Assembly (NCBI GenBank): GCA_014304965.1
Contig: JACRTZ010000207.1
Span: 1 to 41,751 of the forward strand
DNA length: 41,751 bases
DNA from: Vulcanimicrobiota bacterium
Lineage (GTDB): Bacteria; Vulcanimicrobiota; Vulcanimicrobiia; Vulcanimicrobiales; Vulcanimicrobiaceae
Direction of reading: 5' to 3'
Below are positions 1-7,201 of this stretch, piece after piece; the stretch's first letter is position 1, and every line of letters starts with the position of its first letter. The position numbers and the translations under genes are program-made. The notes beneath the pieces were generated by a model that searched no databases, was not told the origin of the DNA, and worked only from the letters and a program-made list of their open reading frames with translations.

Positions 1-1
1 G

Positions 2-742
2 GTCTGCGGAATAGGTATCGCGGCATATCCGGTGAGGGACCAGATCTACGGAATCGTTATGACCGCGGATGCGACGGAGCCTTCGAGTCTTCATATCGGG
101 CTTTTTTCCGACACGAACGACTATTACGTCAACGTCGCACGCGTGCGCTTCGAAACGCCCTCGACCGAGGGAGCATCAGCGGCGCACGGTTCCCTGCGCT
201 CGGAACCGCTGTTCGTTTCGCTTCCGCGCCCGGACGATATTTTGGCAGCGACCGTTGAGCCGCTCGAGCCGGACGCGCGCTCCCCGCTCTGTCGCAAGCA
301 GTATCACTACACCGACTCCTATCAGGCGCGCCTCAACACCCGGTTCAAGCCTGCCGCACGAGAGCGCGCGATGGCGACGTCCCTCTCCGACACGTTCAAC
401 GGAGGCGTCACGGCGCTGGCTGCGCTGGCGACGATCGGGACGTCCGATCCGAAGACGTGCGCCGTTCCGTACGCGCCCGCTCGCACGATCGCTACAGCCC
501 AAGCCAACTATCCGGCGTTAGCGATCGTACAAGGAGCGACCGGAACCGTGGTGACCCGCGTCGATTTGGACGACCGCGGAGCCATTGTGGGTGCCACCGT
601 TACCCGCTCGTCGGGAAACTTTCAGCTCGACACCGAAGGCAAACGTGCCTCGACGAACTCCCGCTACTCTCCCGAGACGTTCAGGTGCCAAGCGATCGCG
701 GGTTCGTATCTCTTCGTCGTCGAGTTCACGAGTTCACGCTAA
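2..742 (+). CDS. Exported protein with TonB-type C-terminal domain (5' partial)
   Basis: The reading frame is open from the window edge, so the true start is probably upstream; an internal GTG at 32 is the first in-window candidate. The last 80 or so residues (from about NYPALAIVQG to the stop) have the TonB C-terminal pattern: a short proline-bearing lead, then G-x-V-x-x-x-V-x-x-D-x-x-G with alternating beta strands, and a final FVVEF strand. The 150 residues before it are not recognised; they contain two cysteines (in PLCRK and KTCAV). Proteins with only this domain often act as periplasmic energy-transducer-like or secretin-associated factors, but that role is not shown here. The gene converges with coaE, and the two stop codons overlap by two bases. 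High confidence that it is coding, moderate on the domain. Confidence 0.7.
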   Translation, partial: VCGIGIAAYPVRDQIYGIVMTADATEPSSLHIGLFSDTNDYYVNVARVRFETPSTEGASAAHGSLRSEPLFVSLPRPDDILAATVEPLEPDARSPLCRKQYHYTDSYQARLNTRFKPAARERAMATSLSDTFNGGVTALAALATIGTSDPKTCAVPYAPARTIATAQANYPALAIVQGATGTVVTRVDLDDRGAIVGATVTRSSGNFQLDTEGKRASTNSRYSPETFRCQAIAGSYLFVVEFTSSR

Positions 743-1335
743 TTTACGTCGGCGCTAAGCAATTCGTAAATGGTGCGAACCTGGCCGCGAAGGTCGTCGA
801 ACGAACCGTCGTTTTCGATGACGTAATCGGCGCGCTTGCGGGCTTCATCCGGATCGATTTGCGCGCTCATGCGGCGTTCGATCTCCTCGGGCGTCCAGCC
901 GCTGCGCGCCGTGACGCGTGCGATCCGGAGTTCGCGCGGCGCCGTCACCAGCACGTTTTTGTCGCATCGTTCGGCATAACCGGTTTCGAACAGGAGCGGC
1001 ACTTCGTGAATGATGAGTTGGTCGGGCCCGGCCGAGGCTTCGGCCTCCGCGGCGAGTCGCCGGACGATCGGATGCACGATCTCGTTGAGGGCCGAGCGAG
1101 CCGTTTCGTCATCGAAGACCAGCGTTGCGAGCGCGGGGCGATCGAGGGTTCCGTCGGCGTTCACGACCTGTGGCCAACTCGCGCGGATTGCTTCGAGCCC
1201 TTCGCTCCCCGGCGCAACGGCTTGCCGCGCGAGTTCGTCCGCGTCGATGACGAGCGCGCCCAAGTCGGAAAAGATCCGAGCCGCCGCGCTTTTTCCGGCG
1301 CCGATGCCACCCGTCAGACCGGCGCGACCGATCAT
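739..1335 (-). CDS. coaE: Dephospho-CoA kinase
   Basis: Catalyses the last step of coenzyme A synthesis, phosphorylating the ribose 3'-hydroxyl of dephospho-CoA with ATP in the cytoplasm. The 198-residue product matches the usual family length. The P-loop GGIGAGKS lies at about residues 9-16, followed by DADELARQ, the conserved acidic substrate-binding segment, then the CoaE-typical segments DHP-like NEIVHPIVRR, VPLLFETGYAERCD and RMSAQIDPDEARKRADYVIENDGS. The ATG at 1335 places the P-loop at the normal distance from the N-terminus. It lies 158 bases downstream of rpsA on the same strand and is separated from it by a probable terminator, so it may have its own promoter. The order mutM-rpsA-coaE groups it with housekeeping genes. 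Identification is firm. Confidence 0.97.
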   Translation of the reverse strand: MIGRAGLTGGIGAGKSAAARIFSDLGALVIDADELARQAVAPGSEGLEAIRASWPQVVNADGTLDRPALATLVFDDETARSALNEIVHPIVRRLAAEAEASAGPDQLIIHEVPLLFETGYAERCDKNVLVTAPRELRIARVTARSGWTPEEIERRMSAQIDPDEARKRADYVIENDGSFDDLRGQVRTIYELLSADVN

Positions 1336-1386
1336 CCCTTCACGCGAACCCTATCTGGATCATATACGGGGCCAGCTGTTCCGTGG

Positions 1387-1414
1387 CACAAAAGAAAAAG
1401 CCGCCCGAAGCGGT
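1387..1414 (-). terminator. Probable intrinsic terminator after rpsA
   Basis: Read on the minus strand, a short GC hairpin (CCGC, loop TTCGG, GCGG, with one more G-U pair) is followed at once by CTTTTTCTTTT. It lies about 80 bases after the rpsA stop and 50 bases before coaE. A second GC-rich inverted repeat (CGGCGG/CCGCCG, near 1441-1465) sits closer to the rpsA stop. The stem is short, so termination may be partial. Confidence 0.5.
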
Positions 1415-1493
1415 CAACCCCTCAGCCTGTCAGCGAAACGGCGGCGGCCGCGAGGCACACCGCCGTTCCGTTGCAATTCCGAACCGGGAAAGA

Positions 1494-2579
1494 CTACTCG
1501 GCCACTGGCTCCAGTGCGTCGCCGATCGTGCCGACCTCGTCGTCCACCGCAAATGCGGCGATCTCTTCGGGCGCCACGTCCATGACGTGTTGGATCGAAC
1601 CCGTGATGCGTCGCGTCGAGTAGTTGACGGTCAAGACCGTCACCTCGACCTCTTCACCCGGGCTGTACTGCTTGCCGGGATCGAACTCGCCCTTGGGCAC
1701 CATCGCGAGCACGCCCGGGATGATTTCGACGAGGAGATAGTTCGGCGTCACTTTGACGACTTGCGCGATCAGGCGCTGGCCCTCGAGCAGTTTGTCGGCG
1801 TGCTCGACCCAAGGGTCGGGCAGCGCGTGCTTGACCGAAAGCGAAACCTTCTTCGCTTCGGGGTCGAACTTCATCACTTCGACCTGAACGATATCGCCGA
1901 TTTTGACGACTTCGCTCGGGTGCTTAATTCGCGCGTACGACAACTCGCTGTTGTGAATGAGGCCGTCGATGCCGCCGAGATCGACGAACGCGCCGAACTC
2001 CGCAAGCCGCACGACGACGCCTTCGCGGATCTGGCCGACCGCGAGCGTGCCGAGCAGCTCGGTCTTCTTTGCGTTGAGTTCTTCTTCGAGCACGAGGCGC
2101 TGCGACAGAACGACGCGATGGCGTTTGTGATCGAGGTCGATCACCTTGAGACGCAGATGTTTACCGACCAGCTCGTCGAGATTGCCGACGGGCTGCCGGC
2201 GGATCTGCGAGGCCGGCACGAACCCGCGCATGCCGAGGTCGACAAGAACGCCGCCCTTGACCACTTGGGTAACGGTGGCTTCGATGACTTCGTCATTGTC
2301 GTGCGCCTGAATGACTTTTTCCCACGTCTTTAGGGCGCGGGCGCGGCGCTCGGACAGGAAGAGCGTACCGTCCTGGTCGTCGATCCGATGGATCATGACT
2401 TCCAGTTTGTCGCCGATCTTCAGTTCTTTGGGCTCGATGGCGAGCGAAAGCTCGCGAAAACTGAGGATGCCTTCCGACTTACCGCCGATGTCGACGAGTA
2501 ACTCGTCTTGATACTTCGCGACGATGACGCCGGTGAGGACTTGCCCCTCGTCGAGGACTTTGAGGCTTTCCTCATACAT
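1494..2579 (-). CDS. rpsA: 30S ribosomal protein S1 with four S1 domains
   Basis: RNA-binding ribosomal protein that helps load structured mRNAs onto the 30S subunit. From the ATG at 2579 the product is 361 residues with four S1/OB repeats, at about 12-78, 95-160, 180-248 and 265-335. The third repeat carries the classic GAFVDLGGIDGLIHNSELS signature. Four repeats is typical outside Proteobacteria, which usually have six. The start is uncertain. The ATG at 2579 has no clear ribosome-binding site, while the frame stays open upstream with plausible coding sequence (TDIASPQAEELEDQL). That extension leads back to an ATT at 2648 preceded by AAGGGG at a good spacing. No ATG, GTG or TTG lies in frame between the upstream stop and 2579, so the protein may be 384 residues with an AUU start. 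It sits between mutM and coaE. Confidence 0.93.
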   Translation of the reverse strand: MYEESLKVLDEGQVLTGVIVAKYQDELLVDIGGKSEGILSFRELSLAIEPKELKIGDKLEVMIHRIDDQDGTLFLSERRARALKTWEKVIQAHDNDEVIEATVTQVVKGGVLVDLGMRGFVPASQIRRQPVGNLDELVGKHLRLKVIDLDHKRHRVVLSQRLVLEEELNAKKTELLGTLAVGQIREGVVVRLAEFGAFVDLGGIDGLIHNSELSYARIKHPSEVVKIGDIVQVEVMKFDPEAKKVSLSVKHALPDPWVEHADKLLEGQRLIAQVVKVTPNYLLVEIIPGVLAMVPKGEFDPGKQYSPGEEVEVTVLTVNYSTRRITGSIQHVMDVAPEEIAAFAVDDEVGTIGDALEPVAE

Positions 2580-2734
2580 GCGCTGCTCGAGCGCGAGTTG
2601 GTCTTCGAGTTCTTCCGCCTGCGGCGATGCGATGTCGGTGCTAGTAATGCGAAACCCCTTTACTCGATGCGCCGGATCGAATCGTCCGGTCGCATCCCCG
2701 CGCTATGCGCAGTTCCTCTTGCGAGGCTATTTGA

Positions 2735-3547
2735 TTATCGTTGGCACGTTCGGCACCACCAGGTGCCGCGTTGGGCGAGCACCGTCCGGACGACGGTTTT
2801 TCCGCAGCGGGGACAGGCGTGCCCGTCCCGGCCGTAGACGCTCAATTTGTTTTGAAATCCACCCCTGAGGCCTTCGGCGTCCACGTAGTCGTCGACGCTC
2901 GTTCCGCGATGTTCGATCGCGCGCACGAGCACCGATCGAATCGCTTCGTGGAGACGGCGGCGCCGTTGAGGCGACAGCGAACCGGCCGGAAGACCGGGCC
3001 GAATTCGCGCTTCCCAGAGCGCCTCGCAGGCATAGATGTTGCCGATGCCCGCAATGCGACGCTGATCGAGCAGAAACGCTTTGATCGGCGTCGTCCGCCC
3101 GCTCAACAACCCGGAGAATCGTTCAAACGAAAAATCGTCGGAAAGAGGCTCCAGGCCGACCTCGGCAGCCCACGGGTCTTCAGGCTCCACGAGGCGCATC
3201 CTCCCGAACTGGCGGACGTCCGCGAAGCACAAACGTGCGCCGTCTCGGAAGTTCAGCACCACGTTTGTGTACGGTTCGAGATTCGTGGCGCCCGCCGGCT
3301 GGACGATCAAGCGCCCGGTCATCCGGAGATGAACGACGAGCGACCGGCCCGAGGCCAGCGAGATCACCACGAATTTTCCACGCCGGCCTGCACGGTCGAC
3401 GCGGTCCCCGGCGAGACGCCGCGAAAAGCGCCGCGGCTCGGGGAGGACGACTTTGGGCAACCTGACGGTCGCCGATTCGACGGTCTTCCCGGCGATGGCG
3501 CGATCGAGACCGCGCGCAATCGTTTCTACCTCGGGAAGTTCCGGCAC
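2735..3547 (-). CDS. mutM: Formamidopyrimidine-DNA glycosylase (Fpg/MutM)
   Basis: Bifunctional base-excision repair enzyme that removes 8-oxoguanine and ring-opened purines and nicks the abasic site. The 270-residue protein begins MPELPEVET, giving the catalytic Pro2 and Glu3 after removal of Met1 (start codon GTG at 3547). The conserved lysine lies in GRRGKF near residue 57. The helix-two-turn-helix region contains DQRRIAGIGNIYACEAL. The C-terminus is a complete four-cysteine zinc finger (CPRC...CRTC) ending in QR, as in true Fpg rather than Nei. The order polA-DUF192-ORF-mutM suggests a repair and replication group transcribed together. Identification is firm. Confidence 0.97.
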   Translation of the reverse strand: MPELPEVETIARGLDRAIAGKTVESATVRLPKVVLPEPRRFSRRLAGDRVDRAGRRGKFVVISLASGRSLVVHLRMTGRLIVQPAGATNLEPYTNVVLNFRDGARLCFADVRQFGRMRLVEPEDPWAAEVGLEPLSDDFSFERFSGLLSGRTTPIKAFLLDQRRIAGIGNIYACEALWEARIRPGLPAGSLSPQRRRRLHEAIRSVLVRAIEHRGTSVDDYVDAEGLRGGFQNKLSVYGRDGHACPRCGKTVVRTVLAQRGTWWCRTCQR

Positions 3548-3584
3548 GTCCGCTCCCTACAACGCCGGGCAAGCGGCAAAGGTT

Positions 3585-3893
3585 TCAGCGCTCCGGAGCT
3601 TCGGCGATATGCGCCCGATACGTCTCCGGCATGAAATACCACTCGGGCAGCGATTTCGGGAAGCTCACATCCGCGAACCGGTAGTCGCTCGCCGCGTCGG
3701 GGCCCGTCCCGTCGCGTAACGGCACCGAGCGCGAATGAATGCGCTCGACGACGGGCACCCCGTACAGCGCACTCATGCCGACATCGAAGATCCCGGCGCG
3801 GCTCAAGGGAAAGGTGATAGTCGCCGCCGTCGAGCGCCAAAAACGTCGCGCGGTATTCAAGTTCGCCCGCGATCGCGACGGTTCGCCGGACAC
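3585..3893 (-). CDS. Unrecognised small ORF, possibly frameshifted
   Basis: The 102-codon frame from a GTG at 3893 has good codon bias and a protein-like C-terminal half (FDVGMSALYGVPVVERIHS, then SLPEWYFMPETYRAH). The first third is less convincing in this frame. A different frame over 3810-3948 reads TVAIAGELEYRATFLALDGG, which looks more like real protein, and it runs straight on from the stop codon of the DUF192 gene. The simplest reading is one gene of about 120 codons whose frame changes near 3800, through a mutation, a sequencing error or recoding. A minimal intact alternative is a 63-residue protein from the ATG at 3776. I do not recognise the family. It lies between the DUF192 gene and mutM on the same strand, 37 bases from mutM. 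Confidence 0.45.
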   Translation of the reverse strand: MSGEPSRSRANLNTARRFWRSTAATITFPLSRAGIFDVGMSALYGVPVVERIHSRSVPLRDGTGPDAASDYRFADVSFPKSLPEWYFMPETYRAHIAEAPER

Positions 3894-3948
3894 CGCGGGC
3901 CGCGCACGCTTGGGTCGAGCAGCCCGTGCGACCGAGCGCGCGTGCCAG

Positions 3949-4557
3949 CTAATCGGAACGGCCGCATTTCCGAAATCCGCCGTCGAGTTCTTCCGGCGGC
4001 GAACCGTCGCGGCAAATACCGAGCTTCGCGCCGGTTTTTAGGCCGAGCCGCTTCGCTTCCCCCGCAGCCAGCTCGACGACGAATCTTCCGAGACCGCGGC
4101 GCCGCGCGATCTTATCGTCGGGCGTCGTGCGCGTACTCTTCGGTACGTTCGCGGCGATCGCTGAGATCGTTCCGTTTTCTTCAACCCATAGCATGTCCAG
4201 CCGAATCAAGGTGTTCTTCATCCAGAATTCCCACACGTCGCTGCGGTCGAAGACGAAAATCATGCCCGCCGCGGGCTTGAGCCTCAGAACGCACATCAAA
4301 CCAAGTTCGCGCGACTCGCCGCCGCCGGCGACGGCGAGGGTGAGTTTGGTCGCCCCCGACGCGTAGTGACGGAACGCTAAGGGCTGCGGATCGGTTGCGA
4401 AGGCGCGACCGTCAAGGATTGCCGCCGGAACCTTGGGGTTCGCGCAATCGGCCGCCGCGAGCCTAGCAGCCTGGGGCGACGGCCGTACCTCGGCGCTCGC
4501 GGGGAGCATTGTTGCGCTGAGAAGCGCGGCAAGGAGTGCGGCGATTTTCCTACGCAT
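3949..4557 (-). CDS. Exported DUF192 family protein
   Basis: The chosen start is the ATG at 4557, giving 202 residues that open with a clear signal peptide (MRRKIAALLAALLSATMLPASA). A longer reading from 4587 would bury that leader. The mature region carries the DUF192 core: LGLMCVLRLKPAAGMIFVF followed by WEFWMKNTLIRLDMLWVE, the M-K-N-T-x-I-x-L-D-x-x-W/F signature. The C-terminal half ends with an ELAAGEAKRLGLKTGAKL element typical of the family. DUF192 proteins are small periplasmic proteins of uncertain function. The start overlaps the polA stop by eight bases, so the two are probably translationally coupled. Family assignment is firm; function is unknown. Confidence 0.9.
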   Translation of the reverse strand: MRRKIAALLAALLSATMLPASAEVRPSPQAARLAAADCANPKVPAAILDGRAFATDPQPLAFRHYASGATKLTLAVAGGGESRELGLMCVLRLKPAAGMIFVFDRSDVWEFWMKNTLIRLDMLWVEENGTISAIAANVPKSTRTTPDDKIARRRGLGRFVVELAAGEAKRLGLKTGAKLGICRDGSPPEELDGGFRKCGRSD

Positions 4558-7201
4558 CGAAACCTTCGACCTCGAGCGGCTCGACATCGTACCAGGTGGA
4601 GCCCGTCTTGACCGTCGCGACGATCGGCACCGACAATGCGAGGGCGCCCTCCATTTCGCGCTTGACGAGCGACGCGACGCGGTCGAGTTCCGCCGAACCG
4701 ACTTCCAGGATCATCTCGTCGTGAATCTGCAGCAGCATGCGCGCACCGAGTCCTCGTTCCCGTAGCGCGCGATCGACCCGAACCATCGCGAGCTTCATCA
4801 AATCTGCGGCGCTGCCTTGCATCGGCGCGTTAGTCGCTTCGCGCTCGGCGGCAGCACGCAGCATGTAGTTCTTCGTGCGCAGGTCCGTGAAGTAGCGCCG
4901 CCGCCCGAGAATCGTTTTTACGAACCCGTGCTCGCGGCCGAATTCCAAATTGGCGTCGATCCATTGCCGCACCGACGGAAACCGCGCGAAGTAGGCCTCG
5001 GTCATCGCGCGCGCCGCGGACCGTTCGATCTCGAGCCGCTGCGCGAGCCCGAAGTCCGACATGCCGTACAGCAGCCCGAAGTTGACCGACTTGGCCATAC
5101 GGCGTTGGTTGTGGTCCACTTTTCGATCCGCCGGAACGGCGAAGATGCCGCGCGCGGTGACGTCGTGGATGTCGTCGCCGCGCCGAAACGCTTCGCGCAT
5201 CGCTTCGTCGCCCGACAGGTGCGCCATGAATCGCAGCTCGATCTGACTGTAATCGGCAGCCAAGAGCACGTGGCCGGCCGGCGCCACGAATGCCCGCCGC
5301 ACGCGCCTTCCGAGTTCCGTGCGCACCGGAATGTTTTGTAGGTTCGGATTGGTGGATGACAGCCGCCCGGTCGCGGTGGCGGTTTGGTTCAACGTCGTGC
5401 GCAGCCGGCCATCGGGGCCGACGAGTTTGGGAATCACGTCGATGTAGGTGTTCTTGAGTTTCGTCACTTCGCGGAACTCGAGCACCTTGGCAACGATCTC
5501 ATGCTCGCGCGCGAGCGGCTGCAACACTTCGATGCCGGTCGCCCAGCCGGTCTTCGTGCGTCCGCCGTTCGGCAAGCTCAAGTTTTCGAACAAGACCGTG
5601 CCGAGTTGCTGGGGCGAGCCGATGTTGAACGGGCCACCCGCCATGGCATAAATCTCTTGTTGCAGGCGTTGCGCGGAGGCGTCGACCTCCGCCGAGAGTT
5701 CGCCGAGCGCCGCGGGGTCGATCGCTATGCCGGTTGCCTCCATGCGGGCGAGCAATCCGACCAGCGGCAACTCGACATCGTCGTAGAGTGAGATTTGCTC
5801 GCGCAGCTCCAAGCGCTCGCGCAACGACGGCGCGACGCGCAGTGCCGCGTCGGCGGCAGCTGCGGCATCGTCGGCCAGTCGTTTGCCGAGAAATTCTCCG
5901 GCCACGTCGGCGGCGGACGCGTAGGTCTTGGTCGGATTGAGCAGATGCGCGGCCACCATGACGTCGTCCGCAAGATCGGGAGCGACCGCAAAGTCGCCCC
6001 GCTCGCGCAGCTGCGCGGACAACGCTTTCCAATCGTGCGCGAGCAGCGAACCGTCGCCGCGCTCCAGCAGCGCTGAAAAAGCGCTGCCGACTTGCGGATG
6101 GGAAAGCGCGCCCGCCGCAAACGAAAAGCCGGTTTCGGCCGCGGCACTGACGCCGATCTCGCCGCCCGCGCGCAACGCGAGCGCCACGCGTTCGGCGCGC
6201 GAGGCGCCGGCGATCGTTTGCGCGAGCAGCACGAACTCCGGCGGATCCACTGCCGCCGTGAAGGATCGGTAGGAGCCCTCGAGCCGCTCGACATCGTCGA
6301 GCGGGAAGAGCGTGGCGTCGTTGGCGGGCACCGGCAGTCGCGACAGCAGCGACTTGAATTCGAGATCGCGATAGAGAACGAAAAGCTCTTCGGTCGAGGG
6401 CGGCGTGTAGAGTGCGCCGTCCCACGGTATTTCGAGCGGCAAGTCGCGCGCGACGACCGAGACGTCGCGGCACACGCGCGCGGTCTCCCCGTGCTCGCGA
6501 ACCAGCCCTTCGAGTTTCGGCGAGCCAGCGAGTGCGGGGTCGGCCAGCAACGCATCGAGCGAGCCCGCGCTCTTGATCAGTTTGATCGCCGTCTTTTCGC
6601 CGACACCGGGAATGCCCGGCAGGTTGTCGGAGGGGTCGCCCTTGAGGCCGCGATAGTCCGGGAGCTGGCGCGGGTCCAGATCGAAGCGCTCGCGTACGGC
6701 CGCCGGATCGTAGCGTCCCAGTTCGCTGATGCCGCGCCGCGTCGTCAGGACGGTCGTTCCGTCGTCGACGATCTGCAGCAAATCGAGATCGCCGGTGACG
6801 ACGCTGACCTGCTGTCCGGCTTCGACAGCCTGGCGCGCCAACGTCGCGATGACGTCGTCGGCTTCTTCGCCGTCGATTTCGAGCATCGGGATCTTGTAAA
6901 CGTCCAAGATCCGCCGCACGAGCGCAAATTGCGAGCGCAGCTCGTCCGGCATCGTCGTGCGCTGCGCTTTGTAGGCGGCGAACAACGCGACGCGCGCCTG
7001 CGGCATGCCTTTGTCGAAACATGCGATCACGTGCGTCGGCTTTTCGTCGGCGACGATCTTTGTCAGCATCTGCGTGAAGCCGTAAGCCGCATTGATCGGG
7101 ACGCCCTTGGTCGTCGTCAGCACGGGCAGGGCGAAGAATGCGCGGTAGACGAGCCCGTACGTGTCGAGCAGCATCAGTTTGGCGCCGCGCGGCACGTTCA
7201 T
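4550..7201 (-). CDS. polA: DNA polymerase I
   Basis: Repair and Okazaki-fragment polymerase, 883 residues from the ATG at 7201; longer readings add non-homologous sequence. The N-terminal 5'-3' nuclease is complete (MLLDTYGLVYRAFFALP, EIDGEEADDVIATLA, VTGDLDLLQIVDD, then a GDPSDNLPGIPGVGEKTA helix-hairpin-helix). The C-terminal polymerase domain has motif A (DYSQIELRF), the O-helix (RRMAKSVNFGLLYG) and motif C (QIHDEMILEV). The middle region, where the 3'-5' exonuclease should lie, has no DxE motif I (it reads TAAVDPPEF), so proofreading is probably lost, as in Taq and Bst polymerases. The start overlaps the stop of the upstream macroglobulin-like gene (ATGA), and its end overlaps the DUF192 start, so the three genes are probably co-translated. 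Confidence 0.97.
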   Translation of the reverse strand: MNVPRGAKLMLLDTYGLVYRAFFALPVLTTTKGVPINAAYGFTQMLTKIVADEKPTHVIACFDKGMPQARVALFAAYKAQRTTMPDELRSQFALVRRILDVYKIPMLEIDGEEADDVIATLARQAVEAGQQVSVVTGDLDLLQIVDDGTTVLTTRRGISELGRYDPAAVRERFDLDPRQLPDYRGLKGDPSDNLPGIPGVGEKTAIKLIKSAGSLDALLADPALAGSPKLEGLVREHGETARVCRDVSVVARDLPLEIPWDGALYTPPSTEELFVLYRDLEFKSLLSRLPVPANDATLFPLDDVERLEGSYRSFTAAVDPPEFVLLAQTIAGASRAERVALALRAGGEIGVSAAAETGFSFAAGALSHPQVGSAFSALLERGDGSLLAHDWKALSAQLRERGDFAVAPDLADDVMVAAHLLNPTKTYASAADVAGEFLGKRLADDAAAAADAALRVAPSLRERLELREQISLYDDVELPLVGLLARMEATGIAIDPAALGELSAEVDASAQRLQQEIYAMAGGPFNIGSPQQLGTVLFENLSLPNGGRTKTGWATGIEVLQPLAREHEIVAKVLEFREVTKLKNTYIDVIPKLVGPDGRLRTTLNQTATATGRLSSTNPNLQNIPVRTELGRRVRRAFVAPAGHVLLAADYSQIELRFMAHLSGDEAMREAFRRGDDIHDVTARGIFAVPADRKVDHNQRRMAKSVNFGLLYGMSDFGLAQRLEIERSAARAMTEAYFARFPSVRQWIDANLEFGREHGFVKTILGRRRYFTDLRTKNYMLRAAAEREATNAPMQGSAADLMKLAMVRVDRALRERGLGARMLLQIHDEMILEVGSAELDRVASLVKREMEGALALSVPIVATVKTGSTWYDVEPLEVEGFDA

